NCBI RefSeq assembly: GCF_003611695.1
Contig: NZ_RAWE01000023.1
Span: 1 to 64,000 of the forward strand
Length of the DNA stretch: 64,000 nt
Direction of reading: 5' to 3'
Source: Corallococcus carmarthensis
Lineage (GTDB): Bacteria; Myxococcota; Myxococcia; Myxococcales; Myxococcaceae
In this document: positions 48,545 to 57,600 of the stretch, in pieces
How positions within the stretch are numbered: the stretch's first letter is position 1
Layout: each line of letters starts with the position of its first letter
Notes under the pieces: generated by a model
The model's input: only the letters and a program-made list of their open reading frames with translations
What the model was told of the DNA's origin: nothing
The model's database searches: none
Program-made: the position numbers and the translations under genes

Positions 48545-49165
48545 CTACCCCGGGCCCAGCGCGGCCTGGAGCAGGTCCAACAGCCCCGGCCACTCCTCCG
48601 CGGACAGCCACAGCCCCTCCGGCGCGTGCACCGCGGTCATCCGCAGGGAGGAGGACTCGAAGAGGCGGGCCGCCAGCGCGCCTTCCTTCGGCAACCTCCC
48701 CTCCACCCGGAGCACCTGTCCGTCCCAGGCCAGCCCCGGCGGCAGCAGCTTGCGCGCCAGGGCCTGGAGCGCGGCCCTCCCCGCGCCCGTGCGCAGCGCG
48801 CCCATCAGCAGCGACGACGCGCCGGGGGACTCCTCCAGCTCCACCCGGCCCGGCGTGGCCAGCCACAGCGTGTAGCGCCCCTGGGCCAGCTCCACGCGCT
48901 GGGGGGTCGTCTCCACCCGCAGCTTCCAGCCCCGCACGTCCAGCCGCAGGTCGTACACGGCGGCGGCGCTGTCCCAGGAGCGCAGCGTGAAGCCCTTCAC
49001 GCGGCCCAGCACGCCACGCGACAGCGCCTCCACCCGCGCGTGCGACAGGCGCACCCGCCGTCCGGCCACGTCCACCGCGACCTGGTTGGACAGCCCCTCC
49101 GGCAGGGCCCTGGCCCACGCGAGCACGCCGTCCAGCATTCCCGTCCACGACTGCCCCGCCATCAC
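48545..49165 (-). CDS. conserved-looking hypothetical protein
   Basis: A 206-residue protein without signal peptide or membrane span; it reads as beta-rich with repeated Val/Leu/Arg strands (GRRVRLSHARVEALSRGVLG, LRLDVRGWKLRVETTPQRVE), reminiscent of LmeA/DUF2993-type lipid-binding proteins, but that is only a hint. GAGGAG precedes the GTG at 49165 by 6 bases; an ATG follows at once. Divergent from the acyltransferase operon. Confidence 0.7.
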   Translation of the reverse strand: MMAGQSWTGMLDGVLAWARALPEGLSNQVAVDVAGRRVRLSHARVEALSRGVLGRVKGFTLRSWDSAAAVYDLRLDVRGWKLRVETTPQRVELAQGRYTLWLATPGRVELEESPGASSLLMGALRTGAGRAALQALARKLLPPGLAWDGQVLRVEGRLPKEGALAARLFESSSLRMTAVHAPEGLWLSAEEWPGLLDLLQAALGPG

Positions 49166-49276
49166 GCGTCACTCCTCGGGGCCATGACCCGCCTCCGGCA
49201 GGGGCGCCCGTCGGGTGCACAATGGGGGACGCGGGCCCCCCGTGCAAAGCCTCCGCGCGGTGCTACGGTGCGCCCC

Positions 49277-50095
49277 GTGCCACAGAGCGAGTCCCTGTCA
49301 GAGCGGGTGGAGCGGTTGCAGCTGCCCTTCAACGAATACGGTGTCGACCCCTACGGCATCTCCAAGAAGCACCTGAAGCTGGCGCTGGAGTTCTTCGCCT
49401 TCCTCTACCGGAACTACTTCCGGGTGCGCTGCACCGGCGTGCAACACATCCCCAAGCAGGGCCGGGGCATGCTGGTGGGCAACCACTCCGGCGGCGTCGC
49501 GGTGGACGGGATGATGGTGCTCACCTCCACGCTGCTGGAGATGGATCCACCCCGGCTCGCGCAGGGCATGGTGGAGCGCTTCATCCACAAGTTCCCCGTG
49601 GCCTCGCTGTGGGCCAGCCGCACCGGCCAGTTCACCGGCCTGCCCGAGCACGCCGTGCGCCTGCTGGAGGACGACCGGCTGTTGATGATTTTTCCGGAAG
49701 GCGCCCGCGGCACCGCGAAGCTCTACCCGGATCGCTACTCGCTGGTGGACTTCGGCACGGGGTTCATCCGGCTGGCGCTCCAGACGCGCTCGCCCATCAT
49801 CCCCTTCGCCTTCCTGGGCGGCGGCGCGGCCATCCCCACCATCACCAACGCCTACGCGCTGGGGAAGCTGTTGGGCATGCCGTACATCCCGCTGACGCCG
49901 TACCTGCTGCCGCTGCCGCTGCCAGTGGGGCTGGAAATCCACTACGGCGAGCCGCTCGTCTTCGAGGGCACGGGCGACGAGGAGGACCACGTCATCCAGG
50001 GCTATGTGGACCAGGTGAAGGCCCGCATCCAGCAGCTCATCGAAGACAACCGCGCCGAGCGCAACCTGCGCCGGACCCGGAGGCTGTTGCCATGA
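49277..50095 (+). CDS. lysophospholipid acyltransferase (PlsC-like) family protein
   Basis: A 272-residue acyltransferase with block I NHSGGVAVDG (an N-H-x5-D variant of the HX4D motif) and block III FPEGARG. Such enzymes move acyl groups to glycerol-3-phosphate derivatives or other acceptors at the membrane. Start GTG 49277 (another in-frame GTG lies 9 bases upstream). The next gene overlaps by ATGA and a transporter overlaps that one, giving a tight three-gene operon. Confidence 0.85.
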   Translation: MPQSESLSERVERLQLPFNEYGVDPYGISKKHLKLALEFFAFLYRNYFRVRCTGVQHIPKQGRGMLVGNHSGGVAVDGMMVLTSTLLEMDPPRLAQGMVERFIHKFPVASLWASRTGQFTGLPEHAVRLLEDDRLLMIFPEGARGTAKLYPDRYSLVDFGTGFIRLALQTRSPIIPFAFLGGGAAIPTITNAYALGKLLGMPYIPLTPYLLPLPLPVGLEIHYGEPLVFEGTGDEEDHVIQGYVDQVKARIQQLIEDNRAERNLRRTRRLLP

Positions 50096-51033
50096 GGGTG
50101 TTGATTCCAGGCATCTCCGGCGGCATCGCGCGCAGGCTGGCGCTGCGGCTGCGCGACAACGGCCATGAGGTCGCGGGCATCGACATCCGGCCGTGGCGGG
50201 ACGCGCCCAAGGACATCCAGGTGCACCCGGTGGACGTGCGCAAGCGCGCCGCCGAGGACGTCTTCCGCCGCTGGAAGCCGGAGGCGGTGGTGCACATGGC
50301 CACGGTGACGGCGTTCACCGTGCCCGGCGGCGAGCGCGGCCGCATCAACCTGGACGGAACCAAGGCGCTGTTCGACCACTGCGCGACGCACGGCGTGAAG
50401 CAGGTGCTCTTCGTGGGCCGGCACACGTTCTATGGCGCGGCGCCGGACTCGCCGCTGTACCACTCGGAGGACGAGCCCCCGCGCGCGCTGGAGGCCATCC
50501 CGGAGCTGGCGGACCTGGTGGCCGCGGACCTGTACGCGGCCACGGCGCTGTGGCGCATGCCGGAGGTCACCACCGCGGTGCTGCGGCTCGTCTACACGCT
50601 GGGCACGCCGGGCACGGGCACGCTCGCGAACCTCCTGCGCGGCAAGCGCGTGCCCATGGTGCTGGGTTACGACCCGCTCTTCCACGTGCTCCAGGAGGAG
50701 GACGTGGTGACGGCGCTGCAGCTGGCGCTGGAGAAGAAGGTGCGCGGCATCTTCAACGTCGCGGGGCCCGCGCCGGTGCCGCTGTCGGTCATCATCCGGG
50801 GCACGGGCCGCACGCCGGTGCCGCTGCCGTCACCGCTCTTCTCGGTGTTGATGGGGCGGGCGGGCTTCCCCCGCTTGTCGGTGGGCGCAACGGATCACCT
50901 GCGCTACCCCATCGTGGTGGACAACAAGCGCTTCCTGGAGGCCACGGGCTTCCAGTACACCTTCGACGAGGGCCGCATCCTGCGCGCCTACGCGGACGCG
51001 CTGCCGGTGGACCGGGCGGGTCATGGTGGCTGA
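50092..51033 (+). CDS. NAD-dependent epimerase/dehydratase-like SDR
   Basis: A 313-residue SDR: Gly-rich start VLIPGISGGIARRLALRL, acidic residue at the end of strand 2 (GIDIRPW) and VVHMATVTAF. The usual Tyr-x3-Lys is not obvious (the region reads ADLYAATALW), so it may be an atypical or non-catalytic member. Overlaps the acyltransferase gene by 4 bases and the MFS gene by 11. Operon position suggests lipid or envelope precursor metabolism. Confidence 0.85.
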   Translation: MRVLIPGISGGIARRLALRLRDNGHEVAGIDIRPWRDAPKDIQVHPVDVRKRAAEDVFRRWKPEAVVHMATVTAFTVPGGERGRINLDGTKALFDHCATHGVKQVLFVGRHTFYGAAPDSPLYHSEDEPPRALEAIPELADLVAADLYAATALWRMPEVTTAVLRLVYTLGTPGTGTLANLLRGKRVPMVLGYDPLFHVLQEEDVVTALQLALEKKVRGIFNVAGPAPVPLSVIIRGTGRTPVPLPSPLFSVLMGRAGFPRLSVGATDHLRYPIVVDNKRFLEATGFQYTFDEGRILRAYADALPVDRAGHGG

Positions 51034-52252
51034 CAGCGTCGGCGCGGCATCCGTGCCCACGCCGGGCCTGTTGCGCCGGGTGGAAGCGGTGGTGTTCCTC
51101 ACCGTGTTCCTGGACCTGGTGGGCTTCGGCATCGTCATCCCGATGCTGCCCTTCTACGTGCAGTCCATGGGCGGCTCGGCGCGCACGGTGGGCATCCTGC
51201 TGGGGTGTTTCAGTTTCACGCAGCTGCTCGCCACGCCGCTGCTCGGGCGGTACTCGGACCGGCACGGGCGGCGCGCGGTCATCCTGCTGAGCCTGCTGGC
51301 GAACGCGGTGGCGATGGCGCTGTTCGCGCTGGCCAGCCACCAGCGGATGCTGCCGTTGTTGTTCGCGTCCCGCATCCTGGCGGGGGCGACGTCCGGGAAC
51401 ATCGCCGCGTGTCAGGCGGCGCTCGCGGACGTGACGACGAAGGAGACGCGCGCGAAGGCCATGGGCCGCATTGGCGCGGGCATTGGCCTGGGCATGGTGC
51501 TGGGGCCCACGCTGGGCGGCCTGTTCTCCGGCCTGGGCCCGTGGGTGCCGCCGCTGCTCGCGGGAGGCCTGGCGCTGGTGGGCTTCGTGGGCGCGCTCCT
51601 GGCGATGCCGGAGACACACCCGGTGGAGAAGCGCGTGGCGGCGAAATCCCAGACGCGGTGGTCCGCGTTGCAGGACTCGCCCCGGCGCAAGGCGTTGGGA
51701 ATGGTGCTGGGGTTGTTCTTCGCGGTGTTCCTGGCCATGACCACGCTCCAGGTGGCGTTCGCGCTGCTGGTGCAGGCGCGGCTGGGCTGGGGCTCCAAGG
51801 AAGTGGGCTACACGTTCGCGGTGGTGGGCGGGCTGGGGATGGTCATCCAGGGCGGGCTGATTGGCCCGCTGTCGCGCGCGGCGGGTGAGTTCCGGTTGCT
51901 CATCTGCGGAGCCCTCCTCCTGGCCTGCGGCATGGCGGGGCTCGCGGTGTCGTGGCAGGCCCTTCCGATGATGGTCTCCGTGGTGCTGGTGGGCGTGGGG
52001 ACGGGCTTCCTCCAGCCGCTGATTTCGAGCCAGGCCTCGCAGGTCGCCTCGCCTTCGCAGCAGGGCGCCGTGCTGGGTCTGGCGCAGTCGTGCGGCGGAC
52101 TGGCCCGCACGGTCGGTCCGGTGGCGAGCGGCTGGATGTATGCGTCGTGGAGCACCCAGGCCCCCTTCCTGACGGGCATGGTTTCAGCGCTCGCGGCGGC
52201 GGGTTTGAGCGTGCTTCTCCATCGGGAAACAGCGGACGACGCGGAGCGGTAA
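51023..52252 (+). CDS. MFS transporter, DHA1/TetA-like
   Basis: A 409-residue 12-helix transporter with the DHA1 pattern: first helix LDLVGFGIVIPMLPFYVQSM, motif A LLGRYSDRHGRRAV between helices 2 and 3, and motif C GAGIGLGMVLGPTLGGLFSG in helix 5. It starts at ATG 51023 inside the end of the SDR gene. The resemblance to TetA-type exporters is general; no drug can be named. Last gene of the operon and followed by two hairpins. Confidence 0.9.
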   Translation: MVADSVGAASVPTPGLLRRVEAVVFLTVFLDLVGFGIVIPMLPFYVQSMGGSARTVGILLGCFSFTQLLATPLLGRYSDRHGRRAVILLSLLANAVAMALFALASHQRMLPLLFASRILAGATSGNIAACQAALADVTTKETRAKAMGRIGAGIGLGMVLGPTLGGLFSGLGPWVPPLLAGGLALVGFVGALLAMPETHPVEKRVAAKSQTRWSALQDSPRRKALGMVLGLFFAVFLAMTTLQVAFALLVQARLGWGSKEVGYTFAVVGGLGMVIQGGLIGPLSRAAGEFRLLICGALLLACGMAGLAVSWQALPMMVSVVLVGVGTGFLQPLISSQASQVASPSQQGAVLGLAQSCGGLARTVGPVASGWMYASWSTQAPFLTGMVSALAAAGLSVLLHRETADDAER

Positions 52253-52259
52253 AGCCTTT

Positions 52260-52311
52260 CGGACCCACCCGGGTCCGTGTCTCCCCGCAACCCCATACCC
52301 CTTTTGGGGGT
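52260..52311 (+). terminator. tandem terminators after the MFS operon
   Basis: First hairpin: CGGACCC-ACCC-GGGTCCG (52260-52277). Second: ACCCC (52297-52301) and GGGGT (52307-52311) with a T-rich loop, followed by CTTGTCTTC. They isolate the transporter operon from the nuclease-ATPase cluster. Confidence 0.7.
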
Positions 52312-52389
52312 CTTGTCTTCACCCGACCCGTGGGAGCAGTCTTTTGCTCACGAGGGGGCGGTGAAGCCATCACTCCCGGGGGGTAGGGC

Positions 52390-53607
52390 TTGCCATTGGC
52401 GGGTGAAGTCGCGCTGCTGGATGCGTTGGACCGTCAGGCCCGGCGCCGGGCGGAAGGCATCGCGACCCTGAGCGTGCTGGAGGGACCCGAGGCCCTGGGG
52501 GGGACGCTCTGGAGCCAGTGGGCCGCGAGGCACGGGCAGGCGGTGGTGGAGGTCTCCGGTGAGGACCCGAGGGCGGCGGCGCTGGACTGGGCCCGGGCGC
52601 TGGCAACGGCGCGGGACCTGGGGGAGGACGCGGAGGCGCTGGCGACGTTCAGCCTGACGGCGGCGAATCCCAGACACACGCCGGCGTTCCGCGGAAAGAC
52701 AGCGCATGAGCGGCGCGTGTTGCTGGACGCGCTGCCGCCGCCCTCGATGTTGCCGGAAGCCACGTGGGCGCTGTGCCGGGAGCTGGTGATTGGCAGGGAG
52801 GCGGTGGGGCCGGGCGCCCTGCCCCCCGCGGTGCACACGGCGTTCGCGAAGAACCTGGGCGCGGGGCTGCGCGCGCTGCACGCGCTGGTGCCGCCCGGAA
52901 AGGCGCCGGTGGTGCGGGTGCCCGCGGGGGTGGCGCCGGCGTTCCGGGGGCTCCAGGTGGCGGGCGTGTTGAGCAGCGCGGTGCCGGCGCTCGCGGTGGC
53001 GTGCGGGGTGTCCAGCGAGGCGTTGGCGGCGTTCCTGGCGGGTGGGGAGACGCGGCTGAAAGCGCTGGTGCGCGAGGGCGTGCTGGCGGTGCCCGTGGAG
53101 CCCTCCGAGACCGCGAGCGCGGTGGCGACGCTCCGGAAGCTGGAGCGCACGGGCGCGACGGAGGCGCAGCGGGTGAGCGCCGCCGAGGTGGCGCTGGCGG
53201 TGCTGACGGGCGCGGGCGAGGCGGGCGCGGACCGGGCGCGAAGCAAGGCGGAGGCATACCTGCGCGACCGGCTGGAGGAGCACCCGGGCACGGCGGGCCT
53301 CTTCGCGCTCAACGTCCGGCTGCACCCCGAGGACAAGCGCTCCTGGGAGGTGGACCTGCTGTGCCGCTCGCTGCGCATCGCGGTGGAGATCGACGGCTAC
53401 CACCACTTCCAGGATCCGGAGCGGTTCCGCCGCGACCGGCGCAAGGACCTGGACCTGCAGCGCGAGGGCTACTGGGTGTACCGGCTGCTCGCGACGGACG
53501 TGCTGTCCCAGTTGGAGCACATCCTCCACACCCTCGACACGTTGATTGAAGCCCGCGGGCGCGAGCCTGACGGGCGGGAGCCACGACATGGACACCGACA
53601 CTCCTGA
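52390..53607 (+). CDS. DUF559-type (PD-(D/E)XK) nuclease, first gene of candidate defence operon
   Basis: A 405-residue protein. The N-terminal 285 residues are helical and Ala-rich with no recognised domain. Residues of about 295-395 are a DUF559/Vsr-like nuclease: KAEAYLRDRLEE, then WEVDLLCRSLRIAVEIDGYHH with Asp322, Glu333 and Asp335 in the places of the D...ExD catalytic set, and a closing EGYWVYRLLATDVL strand-helix. The start is TTG 52390 (a second TTG at 52396); GGGGGG stands upstream. The following gene starts 20 bases before this stop. The nuclease call is good; the N-terminal part may bind a partner or target. Confidence 0.85.
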   Translation: MPLAGEVALLDALDRQARRRAEGIATLSVLEGPEALGGTLWSQWAARHGQAVVEVSGEDPRAAALDWARALATARDLGEDAEALATFSLTAANPRHTPAFRGKTAHERRVLLDALPPPSMLPEATWALCRELVIGREAVGPGALPPAVHTAFAKNLGAGLRALHALVPPGKAPVVRVPAGVAPAFRGLQVAGVLSSAVPALAVACGVSSEALAAFLAGGETRLKALVREGVLAVPVEPSETASAVATLRKLERTGATEAQRVSAAEVALAVLTGAGEAGADRARSKAEAYLRDRLEEHPGTAGLFALNVRLHPEDKRSWEVDLLCRSLRIAVEIDGYHHFQDPERFRRDRRKDLDLQREGYWVYRLLATDVLSQLEHILHTLDTLIEARGREPDGREPRHGHRHS

Positions 53608-54610
53608 CACCCGACTCCAGGGCCTGGCCCTGGCATGGCTGGCGACGCGCTCGGAGAAGAAGGCCGGCACGCGCAATGAGCTGGCGAAGACGCTGCACGC
53701 CTTCGTGGAGCACCGCTGGAGCCGGGGTGAATGGACCGGACGGTTCGACGCGCTGCTGACGGGACTGCTGGACGGCAAGCTCGTGGAGGCCCGGGGCCGT
53801 TCGGGGCTGGCGCTGACGGGGCCGGGCCGTCAACAGGCGCTGAAGTTCCTGCGGGTGGACTCGCCCAAGGGGCTCACGTGGAAGCGCGTGAAGCAGCAGC
53901 ACCTGCTGGCGAAGGGCCTGGGCCTGCCGGGCACCAAGCCCGCGCTGGGGCGGTTATCGGACGCGGACGGCGTGCGGGCGCTGGTGCTCAAGCGGGCGCA
54001 CAAGGTGGACGGGCCGGAGACGCCGACGCTGGCGCAGGTGCGCGACCGGCTGTTGTGGCGGCAGCTGGGCGTGGAGACGGACGAGGCGTTCTCGCTGCGC
54101 GCGGTACAGGCGCACCTGCTGGGCAAATTGCTGAAGCAGGAGGTCAGCGATCCGAAGCGCGGCGTGGAGCAGCTGGCCGCCCGCGCGGTGGGAGCGTCGC
54201 GGGTGGACGCGGAGGTGGTGCGGATGGCGGCGCTGCGGGAATGGGTGCTGGCGGGGGCGGACAAGGCGCCCCCACCCGGACAGAAGCCCCCGGAGGCTCC
54301 CCTGAAGTCAGAACCCAAGGTGCCATCCGCGGACACGGCGTCTTTCGCCCAGCGGGTGCTGGACGCGGCCGGGGCCGTGCCCCCCACGGGCCGCTTCGGT
54401 GACAACAAGGTCTTCATCTCCCACGTGTGGAAGGCGTTGCAGCCGGAGTGGTCTGACCGCCCGGCGTTCAACGAGGCGCTGCTCGCGGCCAACCGCGCGC
54501 ATTACCTGTCACTGGGCCGGGCGGACCTGCTGGCGGCCATGAACTCCCGCGACATCACCGAATCCGAAGTGCGCACCGTCGGCGCCAGCTTCCATTTCGT
54601 CGTCCTCTAA
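53588..54610 (+). CDS. unknown protein with C-terminal winged-helix-like domain, second gene of candidate defence operon
   Basis: A 340-residue cytoplasmic protein. N-terminal 200 residues are helical (GTRNELAKTLHAFVEHRWSR) with several short winged-helix-like segments; a Pro-rich linker (about 230-255) leads to a C-terminal module with KVFISHVWKAL, LSLGRADLLAAMN and SEVRTVGASFHFVVL. I recall similar endings in uncharacterised proteins next to AAA ATPase genes, but cannot name a family. ATG 53588 has CGGGAG 7 bases upstream; the gene overlaps the nuclease gene by 20 bases and ends 27 bases before the ATPase gene. Perhaps an adaptor or DNA-binding specificity subunit. Confidence 0.8.
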   Translation: MDTDTPDTRLQGLALAWLATRSEKKAGTRNELAKTLHAFVEHRWSRGEWTGRFDALLTGLLDGKLVEARGRSGLALTGPGRQQALKFLRVDSPKGLTWKRVKQQHLLAKGLGLPGTKPALGRLSDADGVRALVLKRAHKVDGPETPTLAQVRDRLLWRQLGVETDEAFSLRAVQAHLLGKLLKQEVSDPKRGVEQLAARAVGASRVDAEVVRMAALREWVLAGADKAPPPGQKPPEAPLKSEPKVPSADTASFAQRVLDAAGAVPPTGRFGDNKVFISHVWKALQPEWSDRPAFNEALLAANRAHYLSLGRADLLAAMNSRDITESEVRTVGASFHFVVL

Positions 54611-54637
54611 GCGGAACCCCTTCTCAGGAGCCTCCCC

Positions 54638-57600
54638 ATGTCCAAAGACGCCCGGCTGCAAGCGTTCCTGTCCGATGGCCCCGAGATCTTCAACAGCGTC
54701 CAGCAGGGCCAGACGCTGTGGAAGCGGGATCCGTTCGACGTGCCGTCCATCAATGCACCCGCGCGCGCGGCGTTCGAGCGGCTCGTGAAGCGCGCCACCG
54801 CGCAGACGCCTCCGGAGGACGGAAGGATCCTTCTGCTGAAAGGGGACTCCGGCAGCGGCAAGACGCATCTGGTGCGGGCCTTCCGCAACAGCGTGCACGA
54901 GAGCGGCAAGGGCTACGTCGGCTATCTGCCCATGACCGTTGATGTGACGCACTACGACCGATACATCCTGTCGGAAGTCATCGACTCGCTGGAGAAGCCG
55001 TACGACCACGGCCACGTCGACGACACGGGGCTGATGCTGCTGTCCGAGGCCGTGCTCAAGCGCTGCAAGAACATCTTCGCGGCCCACATCCCGGACGAAG
55101 ACGTGCTGGACGACGAGTCGCTGCACGGCAACATCCGCGCCGTCGCGGACGACCTGCACGCGGATCCCGAGTTCCGGAACATCGACGTCAACCTGCTGCG
55201 CGCCCTGCTCTGCCTCCAGCGCCGCGAGGCCCGCTTCCACCACCGCATCGTCCAATGGCTGCGCTGCGAGGAGATGTCGCCCGAGGACCGGGCCATCATC
55301 GGGAACCTGGTCCCGCGAAGCACCGAGGAGTCCCCCAGCCGGATGCTCATCCAGCTGGGCCAGCTCATGGGCATCTTCGGCAAGGCGCTGGTCCTCTGCG
55401 TCGACCAGGTGGAGGACATGCTCGACTTCGAGCAGAAGCCCCAGATGGAGCCTTCCTTCCGCCGCGCGATGAGCACGCTGGTCGCGCTGGCGGCCCAGGT
55501 GCCCTCGGCCATCGTGGTGGTCTGCTGCCTCTCCGACTTCTGGACGGCGACGCGCACGAGGATCAACCGCGCGATGATCGACCGCATCGAGCGAAATCCC
55601 GAGCCCGTGGACCTGGAGCTCAACGTCACCGCGCAGACGGCGCGGGACATCGCGGCCCGCCGGCTGAAGTCCCTGTACGAACAGAAGGGGATCGCATTCA
55701 ACCCGGCCCAGCCCACCTACCCCATTCCGGCCCAGGGCTTCGAGCTGCTGAGCGGCCAGCGGACGCGCGACATCCTGAACGCCTGCCACCGCTACCGGGA
55801 ACAGGCCATCCAGGACGGCAAGCTGCCGGCGGCGTTCCCCCTGCCGGACAAGCAGCAGCTCCCCGCCAAGGGAGTCACCGTCTCTCCCCAGACACCCCCA
55901 GCGCCGGACCTGGATCAGGCCTGGACGGACTTCAAGGCCAACTTCAAGGCAAGGGTGCCGGAAGGGGACTCGGACATCACCGCGTTGCTCGCCTGGAGCA
56001 TCAAGGCGAGCGCGGAGGAGCTGGGCGACGCGGCCCGGTTCAAGGTGAAAGCCCACGATGAGGGGGACTCGCTCGACGTCACGGTCCAGCCCGGCGACGC
56101 ACAACTTCATGTCGCGCTCTGCAACAACACACCCAAGGGAGGCTCCCTGGGCAAACAGATGACCCAAGCCCTCAGGAACGCGGCCAAGAAGCTGCCGGTC
56201 CTGGTGCGCACCACGGACTTTCCCGGCACCCTGGGCACCCTGGTGGAGGAACAGACCACCCTGCTGCGGCGCAGGGGTGGACGGCGCGCGGTGGTGGGGC
56301 CCAGCGACCTGCGGGAGCTGCTCGCGTTGCAGGCCTTCCGCAAGCAGCAGGTGGAGTCCACGTTCCTCGGATGGAGCCGCGTGGCCCGTCCGGTGACGAG
56401 GCTCCAGGGCATCACGGACCTGCTGGCCCTGGAGAAGTCCGCCCCCGTCGCCATCACGCCTCCTGCGCCCATGGGGAGCAAGCCCGGCGCCGTGAAGGAG
56501 TCCGTCGTGTCCGACGGCGAGTCCGAATGGGAGGTGACGCCGGCCAGCCAGATCCTCCCGGTCAAGCCGGATAGATCAACCGCCTCCGCCAGCAAGTCGA
56601 AGGAGGACAGCCCCAAGGGCCAGATGCGCGTGGGCGTCTCAGAGGGCGTCTTCGCCAACACCGTGCATGTCCAGGCGAATGAGCTGACCCAGCACAGTGC
56701 CTTCCTCGGCGGTCCCGGCAGCGGCAAGACGACGCTCGCGCTGAACCTGGTCGAGCAGCTGTTGCTCCAAGGCATCCCCGCCATCCTCGTGGACCGCAAG
56801 GGCGACCTCGCCGCGTACGCGCGCGAGGAGTCGTGGGGGGAGGAACTGTCCAACCCGATGATGCTCGAGCGCCGCAAGCTGCTGCGTGAGCATGTGGATG
56901 TGGCGCTCTACACGCCGGGCCGTTCGGACGGACGCCCGCTGTCGATTCCAGTGGTGCCCCGAGGACTCGACAAGCTCCCGCCCGAGGAGCGTGACCAGAT
57001 CCTCCAGCAGGCGGCGGACGCCCTCTCCACCATGCTGGAGTACAAGAGCAGCCAGAGGGACAGGGCCGCGAAGGCCCTGCTGGCCCTGGCGCTGCGGCTG
57101 CTGGTGCAGCGTCCGTCCGGCAAGGAGATCACCCTGGACCTCATCCAGCGCTTCGTCGCCGCGCAGGACATGACGCTCGTCCAGGAGGCGCATGGGCTGG
57201 ATGACAAGGTCTTCACCAAGCTGGCGCAGGACCTGGCGACGCTGCGGCTCAACGCGCAGTCCCTGCTCTCCAACACCGGGGAGAAGCTCGACATGAACGA
57301 GCTGCTGGGACTGGGCGCCGCGAAGGTGCCGGGCAAGACGCGGCTCACCATCATCAGCACCAAGTTCCTGGGCGGACTGCACAGCTCGCTGTTCTGGGTG
57401 TCACAGCTCCTGGTGGAGGCCAACCGCTGGGCCAGCCAGCACCCGTCGCCGAAGCTCCAGGCGGTGCTCCTCTTCGACGAGGCGGACATCTACCTGCCCG
57501 CGGTGGGCATCCCCGCCACGAAGCAGCCCATGGAGAACCTGCTCCGGCGCGCGCGCTCGGCCGGCGTCGGGGTGATGCTCGCGACGCAGAGCCCAGGCGA

